From JAICWY01 sp964531205 (lineage in GTDB: Bacteria; Vulcanimicrobiota; Vulcanimicrobiia; Vulcanimicrobiales; Vulcanimicrobiaceae): a DNA stretch of 64,000 nt. Positions 24,784-33,558 of the stretch are shown one piece after another; the first letter of the stretch is position 1, and the number at the start of each line of letters is the position of its first letter. The DNA lies in contig CAZHGH010000005.1 of assembly GCA_964531205.1 (NCBI GenBank), positions 3,529 through 67,528 on the forward strand, given 5' to 3'. The notes under the pieces were generated by a model, which saw nothing but the letters and a program-made list of their open reading frames with translations, had not been told where the DNA came from and made no database searches. The translations under genes and the position numbers were made by a program.

Positions 24784-25542
24784 ATGGGCGTGGCAATCAT
24801 ACCTCTTCGCATAACGGCGTTCGCCTTAGCAACGCTGCTCTTCACCGCCTGCGCGTCACCACAAGACGCGGCCGATCGGCATTTGCTCGACACTCTAAAG
24901 ATGGATCTCGCCTCGCAATACCACGAGTGCCTTCCGCTCGGCTGGGCACCGGTCCGCGTCCTGAAATCCTACTATCCGGGCCGCTCAATCGGGCTGCAAA
25001 ACTACGCAGAGTGGCTCGACGCAATGTGGATCGGCAGCGTGCATAACGATGAGATGCACCGTCCGGACGTGGCCATCATCCTGAACGTTTTGGACCGTCT
25101 CGTCGGCAAAGGGTTGCTGGTTCGTCGACCGTCGCCTAACGGGCGGCGCTACTACATGACATTTGAAGCCTCGCACTATTTTTACGAGGCAAATTTATAT
25201 CGGAACAATCCCGACCGCGTACGGTACTTGTGCTACTCCACGGTTGTGCCTGTAAAGATTGTTTCTAAGGGTGCGGAGCATCTGGAACGCTACGGTCGAC
25301 GTATGCATCGCGTGTTTACCGTAACGTTTGAATGGAAGGCAAGTGCACCGGCTGCGTGGGCAAACGATCCGTATCTGCGGGCGCATAGCGTCATTTTGGC
25401 GCCCATTCAAAGCCCCGCAACGGGCACGATGATGTACGTAAACGGCGACTGGGATATGGCCTCGCTGGATAAAGACGAATCGCCGCTACCCGCGCTTACC
25501 GATCCCTCAGCGTGGCCCAGCTTTAGTCAAGCGATGCGCTAA
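24784..25542 (+). CDS. Lipoprotein of unknown function
   Basis: A 252-residue protein with a signal peptide and lipobox (LATLLFTAC, Cys near residue 23). The mature part contains HNDEMHRPDVAIILNVLDRLVGKGLLVRRPSPNGRRYYMTF (about 86-127), which could be a winged-helix-like unit, and a beta-rich C-terminus. I do not recognise the family. It lies 33 bp after purH on the same strand and ends 3 bp before the convergent peptidase gene. It may be read through from purH. The segment before the ATG (CATAAGCGC) shows no ribosome site. Confidence 0.65.
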   Translation: MGVAIIPLRITAFALATLLFTACASPQDAADRHLLDTLKMDLASQYHECLPLGWAPVRVLKSYYPGRSIGLQNYAEWLDAMWIGSVHNDEMHRPDVAIILNVLDRLVGKGLLVRRPSPNGRRYYMTFEASHYFYEANLYRNNPDRVRYLCYSTVVPVKIVSKGAEHLERYGRRMHRVFTVTFEWKASAPAAWANDPYLRAHSVILAPIQSPATGTMMYVNGDWDMASLDKDESPLPALTDPSAWPSFSQAMR

Positions 25543-25545
25543 CGT

Positions 25546-27030
25546 TCATACTGAAGGCCAGCCTTTCATCGACGTAGCAAACGGGGGGAACTTGTAGCCG
25601 TTACGGCATTGATTGACATTGAGGCCCTTCGCCGACCCGGCGCGCACAAATTGAAATGCGAGGTTATCCGTGCACGGTATTACCACGGAATGTCCGCCGC
25701 CTCGTACCAGCACTTCGCGTCCGTTCGGAAGATACCGCAACGCCTCTTCACCGTATCGCGCCGGTGTGCCGGGGTCGTTGGATGAGGAAACCATCAGCAC
25801 GGGGATGTCGCTCTGGACCGGCTCGTTAAAGCTCGGCGGCATTGCGGGAACGTTCCAAATTGCGCACGCGCGCTGCTGTGCGCGAATGCGAAGTATACCC
25901 GCGAACGAATGCTGCACGGCCCACTGCATTTGCTTCGGATCCAAAAACGGCATCCAATCGGCACACGTATATGAGAGATTCGCCGGCGCGTTCAGATCGT
26001 TTGAAAACAGTTGCGCCGCCGGTACGATCATTGCTCCCAGCGGAGCATAATCGCGCCGGTACGCGCGCTCGATAATGTACGGAATGTACCTCGCGACTTC
26101 CGGCGCATATAAGACGTGACGCAGTTGATCGACGAAGACTTCTTTTGAGAGTCCCACGGTTTCCATCCGTTTTGTCACGAGGTTTTTGGCTGGGACCGGG
26201 ATCGCTCCGGTATCGAAACGGTGCAATACGGCTCTGAAGTGATTCGGGAAGTTCGGGAAATTGCGGCGGCACGCCGCATCTTGACGGCAGTTGGCTGCGA
26301 GTTCGTTCAGCGCGGTTTGTGCACCGTCCGGTGCTCCCGGCAGCGGCAAGAAGCCCGGCGGCGCGACGCTGAAAAGAAAGGCGCTTTCCACGTTCTCGGA
26401 GTGTCTGCGCATGTAAACCAGTGAAAACGTGGTTCCGTACGACCCGGCATAAAGTACCAGCTTCGGATACCCGAGCGCGGCGCGCAGTTCGTCTAAATCG
26501 TCAACGGTATTGTCGGTGTTGTACTGGCTGAGATCGTGCGTTGCCGAGCTTTTTGCGCGGCACGCTGATACCAGCTGATCGGGCCATAACTGGCGAAAAT
26601 ACGCGGCGGGATCGCCCGGCGGGGCAAATTGACAATCGAAGGGATTGGACTGACCCATACCGCGATCGTCCGCGAACAAAATGTCGTAGCTGTCGCGCAG
26701 CTTCGAGAGCGCCGGTTCGAATGCAGCATCGGCGATATATTGAGCAAAGGGCGTTGTACTCTCGCCCGGACCGCCCGCGATAAACGCGATCGCGCGATGC
26801 GTCGGGTGCTTTGCCTTCAGAACGATGACGTACAGCGGTATAATGCGGCCGGCGTGCTGCGCTCGATTCTCATAAACGCCGAACGTTCCGCACATGGCCG
26901 GGACTTTGGAATGCCCTTGCGTACAGGGCGATAAGTGTAGTCCCAGAGATGGTTCAGCGGCGGGTGCTCCCGCAATCGGCAGAAGCGCAGCAATAAAAAG
27001 CGCCGAGAGAAAAGAGCGAAGCAGCGTCAT
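25546..27030 (-). CDS. Secreted alpha/beta-hydrolase, S33 (TAP-like) peptidase
   Basis: A 494-residue exported hydrolase resembling Streptomyces tripeptidyl aminopeptidases. It has a signal peptide (SFLSALFIAALLPIAGAPAA), an oxyanion loop in FIAGGPGEST, nucleophile Ser in YAGSYGTTFS, Asp in MVSSSNDPGTPA and His in RGGGHSVVIPC. The last part matches the TAP C-terminal domain. It probably releases short peptides outside the cytoplasm. ATG at 27030 is supported by a GGAGGAG ribosome site 6 bases upstream; the long in-frame extension beyond it has no signal. It is divergent from the glyoxalase-fold gene. Confidence 0.85.
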   Translation of the reverse strand: MTLLRSFLSALFIAALLPIAGAPAAEPSLGLHLSPCTQGHSKVPAMCGTFGVYENRAQHAGRIIPLYVIVLKAKHPTHRAIAFIAGGPGESTTPFAQYIADAAFEPALSKLRDSYDILFADDRGMGQSNPFDCQFAPPGDPAAYFRQLWPDQLVSACRAKSSATHDLSQYNTDNTVDDLDELRAALGYPKLVLYAGSYGTTFSLVYMRRHSENVESAFLFSVAPPGFLPLPGAPDGAQTALNELAANCRQDAACRRNFPNFPNHFRAVLHRFDTGAIPVPAKNLVTKRMETVGLSKEVFVDQLRHVLYAPEVARYIPYIIERAYRRDYAPLGAMIVPAAQLFSNDLNAPANLSYTCADWMPFLDPKQMQWAVQHSFAGILRIRAQQRACAIWNVPAMPPSFNEPVQSDIPVLMVSSSNDPGTPARYGEEALRYLPNGREVLVRGGGHSVVIPCTDNLAFQFVRAGSAKGLNVNQCRNGYKFPPFATSMKGWPSV

Positions 27031-27114
27031 CAAACTCCTCCGGTCGTTTTGCTGACCTAGGAACGAAGTACGGTCGGCCTTCGTTTCAACAACGTAATGG
27101 ACGGAGACCTGGGG

Positions 27115-27120
27115 TATACT
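27115..27120 (+). promoter_or_regulatory. -10 box of a probably leaderless transcript
   Basis: TATACT ends 6 bases before the ATG at 27127, and no ribosome-binding site exists. The hexamer is identical to the rpmA -10 box. No good -35 is seen at 16-18 bp. Confidence 0.5.
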
Positions 27121-27126
27121 AGCGCC

Positions 27127-27528
27127 ATGCCGCGCTTTTTGCATACGTCGATTTTCGTGAACGACATGAAAGAAACGATCGACTTCTACACGGAGAAACT
27201 CGGAATGCGTCTCTTGGACGGGCCGTACCATTATCCGGGTAACGCCGATATGGCGTTTGTGGGCAACGATTGGAACGCGTACATCGAACTCGTGTACGAC
27301 CTCGAGGAGCACCCGCCGTACCAGATCGGAAACCGCTACGAGCATTTGGCTTTGGAAGTCGAGGGCGATCTGAAGGAATATGTCGACGGCTTGCGTGCAA
27401 AAGGCGTGAAGATTCTTAAAGACGTGTATAAGTCCCCAGGCGGTACGCGCGCGATTGCATTCGTGGAAGATCCGAATGGCATCCCGGTGGAGTTGCTCGA
27501 GCCGCGCCGCACGGAAAGTCTATCATGA
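27127..27528 (+). CDS. Glyoxalase-fold protein (lactoylglutathione lyase-like)
   Basis: A 133-residue vicinal-oxygen-chelate protein with two beta-alpha-beta-beta-beta units. Metal ligands of glyoxalase I are recognisable: His in FLHTSIFVND, Glu in YIELVYD, His in EHLALEV and Glu in GIPVELLEP. GlxI converts the methylglyoxal-thiol adduct to lactoylthiol. ATG at 27127 is chosen over one 30 bases upstream because a -10 box lies in between and the family begins at this point. It overlaps the next gene by 4 bp (ATGA). Confidence 0.88.
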   Translation: MPRFLHTSIFVNDMKETIDFYTEKLGMRLLDGPYHYPGNADMAFVGNDWNAYIELVYDLEEHPPYQIGNRYEHLALEVEGDLKEYVDGLRAKGVKILKDVYKSPGGTRAIAFVEDPNGIPVELLEPRRTESLS

Positions 27529-28016
27529 TTCCAACGCCGCCGCCCGCGATCGTTTCACAAGCGTTCGGCGATCGCGTGGCGCGTTTGACGCAACGCATCG
27601 CAACGGATGCGGAGAATCATTTACTCGCACCGGGACAGGAGCCGTTGCTGCGCGCGCAGCTCGCGGCGGCGAAAACGCCCGAGATGCTCGACGTCATTGA
27701 CCGGCAACTTGCAGAGGTCGATTTCGTACTGTCACGAGCCGAAGACGGCCGGGCGATTGTCGTGCACGTCGGCGACGACGTGACAGTAGCGATGCACGAC
27801 CCGTATCTGTGGTCCGTGCAAATGTCGGATCCGTCCGCGCTCGTGCGTCACGCCGGTGTAATGTATATTCGCGGCGTGCAAGGCGTGTACAACGCCTCGA
27901 AACCTGCGACAGTAACCGTTACGCTAACGGCAAGCACGCAGGGCGCATTGCCTTCACCGCCGCCGGATATGAAACAGCCGATTGTTTTTACCGTCGTGAT
28001 CCTGCCGAAGCGTTAA
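27525..28016 (+). CDS. Hypothetical protein coupled to the glyoxalase gene
   Basis: A 163-residue protein with no signal peptide or membrane segment. The N-terminal half is helical (VARLTQRIATDAENHLLAPGQEPLLRAQLA); the C-terminal half is beta-rich (AIVVHVGDDVTVAMHD, MYIRGVQGVYNASKPATVTVTLTAST). I do not recognise it. It starts within the stop of the glyoxalase gene, so it is co-translated with it. It ends in a 4-bp overlap (TTAA) with the convergent permease gene. Confidence 0.65.
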   Translation: MIPTPPPAIVSQAFGDRVARLTQRIATDAENHLLAPGQEPLLRAQLAAAKTPEMLDVIDRQLAEVDFVLSRAEDGRAIVVHVGDDVTVAMHDPYLWSVQMSDPSALVRHAGVMYIRGVQGVYNASKPATVTVTLTASTQGALPSPPPDMKQPIVFTVVILPKR

Positions 28017-29086
28017 CGATACACGAACGGGTCGGCGGGCGCAGCGATTGGTTGTAGCGTCTCGACGCGTAAACGCAGACCGTCTTGCGTTGCAACAAGC
28101 ACTCCGCCGGCTCGCATCCAGCCATGCAAAGCCGATCGCGGATTGTGTTCGAGGCGAATCACGATTGGCGCGGCATCGGCGCGACAACAGGTAATCGCGT
28201 AGCGCACGAGTGTTGCAGCATCGCCCGTGCGCGTCAGTACTCCGGTAAAATCGAGGCGCTCGCCCGCAAAGGCATCCGCGAGCGTCGTTTCGGTTGCGTG
28301 ATACTCCGGCGGAGGTGCGGCGAGAACTGCACCTGCGAGCATTATAAGCGGAGCAATTCTTGCCTTTGCATTCGCCTCGCCTCGATAAATGTACGCTTGA
28401 ATGATACACGCAACGGCGCAAGGCCACAGTGCAAGCGCAATTTTTGGATGGACGAGATCGCCTCCGTTGCGCGCCGCGACAATTGCACACGCGACGCCCG
28501 CGAGCGCATAGGCGAGCGCGTCATGTCGCACCTCGACTCGTTTCAAGCGCAGCCACGTTCGAAGATCGAATATGCCGGCTGTGCAAAGAAACGCGGTAGC
28601 AGCGGCCGGTGCGACCCCGCGCAGTGCAGCGGCAAACCCGACTGCGCCTAAGCCGCACGGCGCGAGTACGAAGCCAAGAATCGCACCGCTTGCGAACGTT
28701 ACCGGCATTGCGTTATGTGCCGCGAAAAGCGCGGGGCCTAATTGTGAAAACGCGGACCCAAGCAACGCTACCGGTGCGACCAATCCTAATTGTACGAGCA
28801 TGCCGCTTTCGGAGTGGCTGCAGTGAAGCCGCTTTCGGTAAACGCAATCGACCGCCGTAGCTGCGCACACCCGCAGCGCCGCAACGATGGGTCCGAAGAC
28901 AATCCACGTTGCGATCGCTGCGGGGATCGAACGCGCAGACGGGCCGGCCCCACACCCGCATCCCAGGTACGGCACCAGTCGCGCGTTCCACCGGAAAGGA
29001 ACCTGTTGCAGTACCATTCCGGCAAGAATGAACGGCACGCTTTCGATCAACGTCGCCGCTGATGTTACCAGCACTGCCGTCACCAC
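28013..29086 (-). CDS. YraQ-like permease fused to DUF1980-like domain
   Basis: A protein of about 357 residues. The first 250 have eight or so membrane segments of the YraQ/DUF318 permease type, with two Cys-Gly motifs, YLGCGCGAGPSARSIPAA (after the first helix) and LAPCGLGAVGFAAALRG, at the positions where this family carries CGCG-like motifs. The C-terminal 100 residues are soluble and contain RYAITCCRADAAPIVIRLE, the hallmark of the DUF1980/YcgQ (TIGR03943) family. In Bacillus YcgR and YcgQ are separate neighbours; here both are one chain. Substrate unknown (metal or oxyanion suspected). The start is uncertain: GTG at 29086 or 29083, or TTG at 29095. Confidence 0.7.
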   Translation of the reverse strand: MVTAVLVTSAATLIESVPFILAGMVLQQVPFRWNARLVPYLGCGCGAGPSARSIPAAIATWIVFGPIVAALRVCAATAVDCVYRKRLHCSHSESGMLVQLGLVAPVALLGSAFSQLGPALFAAHNAMPVTFASGAILGFVLAPCGLGAVGFAAALRGVAPAAATAFLCTAGIFDLRTWLRLKRVEVRHDALAYALAGVACAIVAARNGGDLVHPKIALALWPCAVACIIQAYIYRGEANAKARIAPLIMLAGAVLAAPPPEYHATETTLADAFAGERLDFTGVLTRTGDAATLVRYAITCCRADAAPIVIRLEHNPRSALHGWMRAGGVLVATQDGLRLRVETLQPIAAPADPFVYR

Positions 29087-29144
29087 GTGGTACAATCACT
29101 CGAAGTGGGGTGAATGGCTAGCATGATGCCCCTTTGGAGGGCCA

Positions 29145-29963
29145 TTGAGTAAAAAATTCGCCGTACTTGCGATCCTTATGCTGCTCGCGGCTATACCGGT
29201 TTTCGCACGGCCCTCGGGTGTGGTTACCGTTTTGTATGCCGGTTCGCTCGTAACGCAAATGGAAGGCCCGATAAAACAAGCGTTGCGCGCGCAAGGCATC
29301 GACTTCCAAGGTCAGCCCGGCGGAAGCAAAGCGCTTGCGAATCTGATTGCGGCGGGAACGAAATCACCGGACGTATTTATTAGCGTGAACCCGGCGCTCG
29401 TTTCGAGTTTGGGAACAAAAGTTGCGACTGCGACGACGTTCGCGGGGACCAGTCTTGGAATAGGATGGTCGGATAAGTCGAGGTACGCCTCGCTATTTGC
29501 CGGGATGTCGACCGGTAAGACAGCGGTGTTGGATGCGCTTGCAACACCCGGTTTGAAGATTGGACGCACGGATCCGGCCCTGGATCCGAAAGGCGCTTAC
29601 ACCGTACAAGCGATGAAAATGCTTGCGGGCGACGCGCGCGAACGCAACATTTTAGGCGACGACAACAATGCGGCGCAGGTGTTTCCCGAAGAAAATCTGC
29701 TTACGCGTGTAGAGCTGGGTGAGGCTGACGCCGGATTCTTCTATCGCACGGAAGCAATCGCGCGCGGACTACATTTCACACCGTTGCCCGGCAAGGCTTC
29801 GCTCAGCGATAAGATTACGTACACGCTTGCGATCATGAAAGACGCGCCGCATCCCTCGCAAGCCAAAGCGTTTGCAGAGTTCATGATCTCCGGCGGCGGC
29901 AAGCGGATTTTGCAGCGGGCCGGGATCGATTACTTCGCGCAGCCGAAGGCTGTCGTGCCTTAG
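29145..29963 (+). CDS. Molybdate/tungstate-binding periplasmic protein (ModA/WtpA-like)
   Basis: A 272-residue solute-binding protein with a signal peptide (FAVLAILMLLAAIPVFA). Typical features are VLYAGSLVTQMEGPIK, with the oxyanion-binding Ser, PGGSKALANLI, PDVFISVNP, GRTDPALDPKG, and EADAGFFYRTEA, as in WtpA and related tungstate/molybdate binders. It would feed an ABC importer, but no permease or ATPase gene is nearby. TTG at 29145 follows GGAGGG by 3 bases; no in-frame ATG or GTG gives the signal peptide. It overlaps the convergent phosphoesterase by 4 bp. Confidence 0.82.
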   Translation: MSKKFAVLAILMLLAAIPVFARPSGVVTVLYAGSLVTQMEGPIKQALRAQGIDFQGQPGGSKALANLIAAGTKSPDVFISVNPALVSSLGTKVATATTFAGTSLGIGWSDKSRYASLFAGMSTGKTAVLDALATPGLKIGRTDPALDPKGAYTVQAMKMLAGDARERNILGDDNNAAQVFPEENLLTRVELGEADAGFFYRTEAIARGLHFTPLPGKASLSDKITYTLAIMKDAPHPSQAKAFAEFMISGGGKRILQRAGIDYFAQPKAVVP

Positions 29964-31660
29964 CGCACCGCCGCGGGCGTTTCAAATGGGCGCGGATTAA
30001 ACCCCGCGGGCGGTTTGTCGCTGATGCCCACCGGCGGTGGAACCGGTGTTATGCCGAGCGATTTGCACGACATTGGCGCGGGAATCGTATGAATTGTTTT
30101 GTCGCCGAAGATTGCGCCCGCTGCAGAAAGCGCAGGACGTTTGCCGGTGAGACGATCGATGTCGAACGCGCCGCGCAAGTTCGAAAGCAGCGCGTTGCCG
30201 TCGCGCGGGCCCAGCGGCAGATACCGCTTTTCATCCGGCAGCGATGCGAGCGCCGGTAAGTCGAATACCGTTTCGATAAATTTAATCACCGAATCTTGAT
30301 CGTTGAAATCGTGAACGATCGCTGCGGTCTTGGCATACGGTGAGATAACGATTGCCGGAACGCGTGCACCGTCCCCGCATGGATGCCCGTCCGGGCACGT
30401 TTCAAAATTGTGCGGGGGAACGTGGTCCCAATAGCCGCCCAGGTCATCCCAGGTAATGACGATTGCGGAGTCTTTCCAATACTTGCTCTTCGCGATAGCC
30501 GAGACGAGCGATGCAACGAATGCCTCGGAGATCTGTGAGTCCGTGTAGCCGGGATGATCGTCGTCGCCGAGATAATTTTTCTGAACGTACGGATCTCTGT
30601 TTGCGGGCCGCAGTCCGAGTGTATTGTGCGAGCCGCCTTTCAAGTAGAACAGGCCCCGATCCGGAAGCCGTCCCGCAGCAACGTCACCGTAAAATGCAGT
30701 GATGTCGCGCACGTTTGAGACCATGCTGTGGTTCTTCACAACGTAACCGAAATATTGGGGCGCGACGTGATGCGCCACCAAACCGACGTGCTGCGTACCG
30801 CCGTAGCCCTCTTCATACCAGCGCCACGGAATAGCGGCGCCGTTCAACTTTGCGATGACCGTTTTATCTTCGCGGACATCGTCCGTGTCCGCCGTCACCT
30901 TGGAAACGGCCCGGCGCTGTGCGGTGAGCAAAACGTTGGCATATGTTTGATTGATTTGCTTGAGCTTCGGAAGTTGCGAGGGATTGTATGGACCGAATGC
31001 CGGATCGTCATCGGCAAAAATCGGATCGCCGATGTGTCCCACTTTACCGCGATCCCTCGCATGCCGTGCATATTGCGTAAGACCGTTTTGCGCCGCGACG
31101 ATCTCGATGTTGCTTGGCGTCGACGGGCCTCGCAGCGCTTGGTAGAAATTATCGAAGAGCGTGAAGCGTTTTGCATACGCCCACAAATACGGAATCGTAT
31201 CGCAGTCGATATGATACATCGCTTCCGCGCCGACGGAGAAACGTTGCGAGGGTGTCGCATTCGGCACGTATTGCAGAATTGCAGCGCCTTGCGCGGCAAC
31301 GAACCGGTCCATCTTTCCGGCGTCAAAAGCGCGAAGCTGCACTTTACGCGCGTTGTTTTCGTAGTAGACGTCGGGATCCGTGAGGCGGAACGGCGTGACG
31401 CGGCGCAGCGTCACGGGATCGACTTGCCTAAAGCCGTGCGATCGTGCGGACGGCGACCATACGCCCTCAGCGCCCGGAAACGTTCCGAACTCGCTATCGA
31501 ACGAGCGGTTCTCCTGATAAATAATGAAGACGTGTTTGATGTGCTGCCGCAGCAGCCCGTCCACGGATTGCGGCGCCGTCGGCGCGACGGCACCGCCGAG
31601 CGCAGGAAGCAACATGAGGGCCGCAACCGCGGCGTAAAGGACGGCGGCACGACGTTTCAT
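29960..31660 (-). CDS. Secreted phosphoesterase (acid phosphatase / phospholipase C family)
   Basis: A 566-residue protein of the PF04185 phosphoesterase family. After a signal peptide (MKRRAAVLYAAVAALMLLPALG) comes the catalytic IKHVFIIYQENRSFDSEFGTFPG segment. Further family blocks are TLFDNFYQALRGPSTPSN, ITWDDLGGYWDHVPPH with metal-binding Asp residues, and ARVPAIVISPYAK. These enzymes hydrolyse phosphomonoesters or phospholipids outside the cytoplasm. ATG at 31660 is preferred because it starts the signal peptide. It is divergent from hisS, 44 bp apart. Confidence 0.87.
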   Translation of the reverse strand: MKRRAAVLYAAVAALMLLPALGGAVAPTAPQSVDGLLRQHIKHVFIIYQENRSFDSEFGTFPGAEGVWSPSARSHGFRQVDPVTLRRVTPFRLTDPDVYYENNARKVQLRAFDAGKMDRFVAAQGAAILQYVPNATPSQRFSVGAEAMYHIDCDTIPYLWAYAKRFTLFDNFYQALRGPSTPSNIEIVAAQNGLTQYARHARDRGKVGHIGDPIFADDDPAFGPYNPSQLPKLKQINQTYANVLLTAQRRAVSKVTADTDDVREDKTVIAKLNGAAIPWRWYEEGYGGTQHVGLVAHHVAPQYFGYVVKNHSMVSNVRDITAFYGDVAAGRLPDRGLFYLKGGSHNTLGLRPANRDPYVQKNYLGDDDHPGYTDSQISEAFVASLVSAIAKSKYWKDSAIVITWDDLGGYWDHVPPHNFETCPDGHPCGDGARVPAIVISPYAKTAAIVHDFNDQDSVIKFIETVFDLPALASLPDEKRYLPLGPRDGNALLSNLRGAFDIDRLTGKRPALSAAGAIFGDKTIHTIPAPMSCKSLGITPVPPPVGISDKPPAGFNPRPFETPAAVR

Positions 31661-31704
31661 GTCGCGAAGGTCCCCTCTAGCCGCGCTCAAAACCTCCCCG
31701 GGCC

Positions 31705-32970
31705 ATGGCTTCGAAGATCACCGCGCCACGAGGGACGCAAGATTTCTTTCCGCCGCAAACCGGGCGCTGGCAAGAGCTCGAGTCGCGGATTCATTCGCTG
31801 GCGCGCCGCTACGGCTACGGCGAAATCCGCACCCCGCTCTTCGAATCCACGGAGCTGTTCGTGCGCGGGGTGGGCGAGACGACCGACATCGTCGAGAAAG
31901 AAATGTACACGTTTCAGGACAAGGGCGATCGCAGCATGACGCTCCGTCCGGAATGGACCGCGCCGGTTATGCGCGCCGTGCTGCAGCACAATTTGCTGCA
32001 ATCCGGAAACCAGCGCCTGTATTACATCGGACCGATCTTCCGGTACGAACGGCCGCAAGCCGGACGCTACCGCCAAGCACATCAATTCGGCATTGAGTGC
32101 ATCGGCTTCAAAGGCCCGGAAGCGGACGTTGAAGTGATGGCCCTCGCCATGCATTTGTTTCGTTCGTACGGCTTGAACGTTACGTTGAATTTGAATTCGA
32201 TCGGCGATGAGGTGTGCCGTCCGCGGTATCGCGAAGCGCTCCTTGCGCATTTCCGCCCGCACTTAAGCGAGCTGAGCGCGGATTCACAGCGCCGCCTTGA
32301 ACGCAATCCGCTTCGGCTGCTTGACAGTAAAGCGCCCGAAGATCAGCCGTTTCTCGACTCGGCGCCTTCATTTGAAGAGTATCTCTGCGAGCCGTGCCGC
32401 GAGCACTTTGAGGCGGTAAAGCGGTATCTCAATCAAACGGCGGTGCCCTACGTGATCAATCCGCGCATCGTGCGCGGGTTGGATTATTACACTCGCACGG
32501 TCTTCGAGTTCACCTCGGATGCGCTGGGTGCGCAGAGCACGGTGTGCGCAGGCGGACGCTACGACGATCTCATTAAATCGCTTGGCGGTCCCGACGTGCC
32601 GGCGGTGGGGTTTGGGCTCGGGTTGGAGCGCTTGTTGATGACCATTGAGGCGGCGCGGGTGAGTGCTGAAGAACAACGCAACGGCATTCAAATCATCGGC
32701 CTAGGTCCGCAAGCGCACGATATTTTGGTTACGCTCGCTGCGCTGCTGCGCTACTCGCTCGGCGTTCCGATCTTTATCGATTACGAGGACCGTAAACTGC
32801 TCGCACAATTGAAGATCGCCGACCGCAACAACGCGCGCTACGCGCTGATCCTCGGCAGCGACGAACTACAAGCGGGCGAAGCGACCCTGCGCGATCTCGC
32901 CGAACGCACCGAACGCCGGGTCCCGCTCGGAAATGACCTAGTCCCCCAGCTTGTGGAAACATTGCAGTGA
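31705..32970 (+). CDS. hisS: Histidyl-tRNA synthetase
   Basis: A 421-residue class II synthetase that charges tRNA-His. Motif 1 region is YGYGEIRTPLFESTELF, motif 2 YYIGPIFRYERPQAGRYRQAHQFG, HisA motif RGLDYYTRTVFEF, and motif 3 AVGFGLGLERLL. The anticodon-binding domain fills the last 90 residues. There is no clear ribosome site before the ATG at 31705. It is the first gene of a long + strand run leading through accB and the LPS genes. Confidence 0.96.
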   Translation: MASKITAPRGTQDFFPPQTGRWQELESRIHSLARRYGYGEIRTPLFESTELFVRGVGETTDIVEKEMYTFQDKGDRSMTLRPEWTAPVMRAVLQHNLLQSGNQRLYYIGPIFRYERPQAGRYRQAHQFGIECIGFKGPEADVEVMALAMHLFRSYGLNVTLNLNSIGDEVCRPRYREALLAHFRPHLSELSADSQRRLERNPLRLLDSKAPEDQPFLDSAPSFEEYLCEPCREHFEAVKRYLNQTAVPYVINPRIVRGLDYYTRTVFEFTSDALGAQSTVCAGGRYDDLIKSLGGPDVPAVGFGLGLERLLMTIEAARVSAEEQRNGIQIIGLGPQAHDILVTLAALLRYSLGVPIFIDYEDRKLLAQLKIADRNNARYALILGSDELQAGEATLRDLAERTERRVPLGNDLVPQLVETLQ

Positions 32971-33039
32971 TGAAACAACATTTTGGCGCGCCCCAGGGGA
33001 GCGCTCGTATCAGCAGCACATTTACGCGCGCCATGGTTT

Positions 33040-33091
33040 GGGGGCCCCACGAAGTGGGGGGCGCGGAGCTTGGAGCGGAGCGCCGTTAGAA
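33040..33091. repeat. GC-rich hairpin element, copy before accB
   Basis: GGGGCCCCAC (33041-33050) and GTGGGGGGC form a short hairpin, followed by GCGCGGAGCTTGGAGCGGAG and CGCCGTTAGAA. About 38 bases match 18860-18898 before rnc. Here the element abuts the ATG at 33091 directly. Confidence 0.7.
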
Positions 33092-33558
33092 TGGAAAGGA
33101 ATGGCGCCGCCAGCGAAACCCAGACCCTCAAAGAGCTCCTCGAGATCATGCACGAGCATGACCTCGATGCGCTAAAAGTCAAGGTCGGCGATAAGATCTT
33201 CGAATTGGTGCGGCGCGAGAGCGGCATTTCAGTGCTGCCGATGGGCGCCGCCGGGATGCCCGCGGCGCAACCCGCAGCGATGGCAACTGCAGGTGCCGGG
33301 GCCCCCGTTGCCCCTGCTAATGTGAAGAAGGTGACCGCGCCGCTGGTCGGCGTGTTCTATCAATCTCCGGCGCCCGATGCCGAACCCTTCGTGAAAGTTG
33401 GCGATCGCGTGGAGGTTGGCCAAGTGCTGTGCATCCTTGAAGCGATGAAGCTGTTTAACGAGATTACCAGCGACTACGCCGGCGTGGTGACGCGCATTAT
33501 TCCTGAGAACGGGGAATTGGTGTCTCTGGGTCAGGAGATGTTTTGGATAGAACCGTAG
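33091..33558 (+). CDS. accB: Biotin carboxyl carrier protein of acetyl-CoA carboxylase
   Basis: A 155-residue BCCP. An N-terminal helical segment (LKELLEIMHEHDLDALKVK) is followed by an Ala/Pro-rich hinge (51-77) and the biotinyl domain with EAMKLFNEI, Lys120 being the biotinylated residue, and the PSPAPD-like thumb (YQSPAPDAEPFVKVGD). ATG at 33091 matches the family; an in-frame ATG at 32983 would read through the repeat element. accC, the usual next gene, is not present; gmhA follows with a 16-bp overlap. Confidence 0.94.
   Translation: MERNGAASETQTLKELLEIMHEHDLDALKVKVGDKIFELVRRESGISVLPMGAAGMPAAQPAAMATAGAGAPVAPANVKKVTAPLVGVFYQSPAPDAEPFVKVGDRVEVGQVLCILEAMKLFNEITSDYAGVVTRIIPENGELVSLGQEMFWIEP

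Noticed and set aside
30728..31939. 403-codon + strand frame opposite the phosphoesterase
   Set aside because: Shadow; crosses into hisS in the wrong frame.
32983..33090. N-terminal extension of accB from ATG at 32983
   Set aside because: It reads through the repeat element and matches no BCCP; the family starts at 33091.
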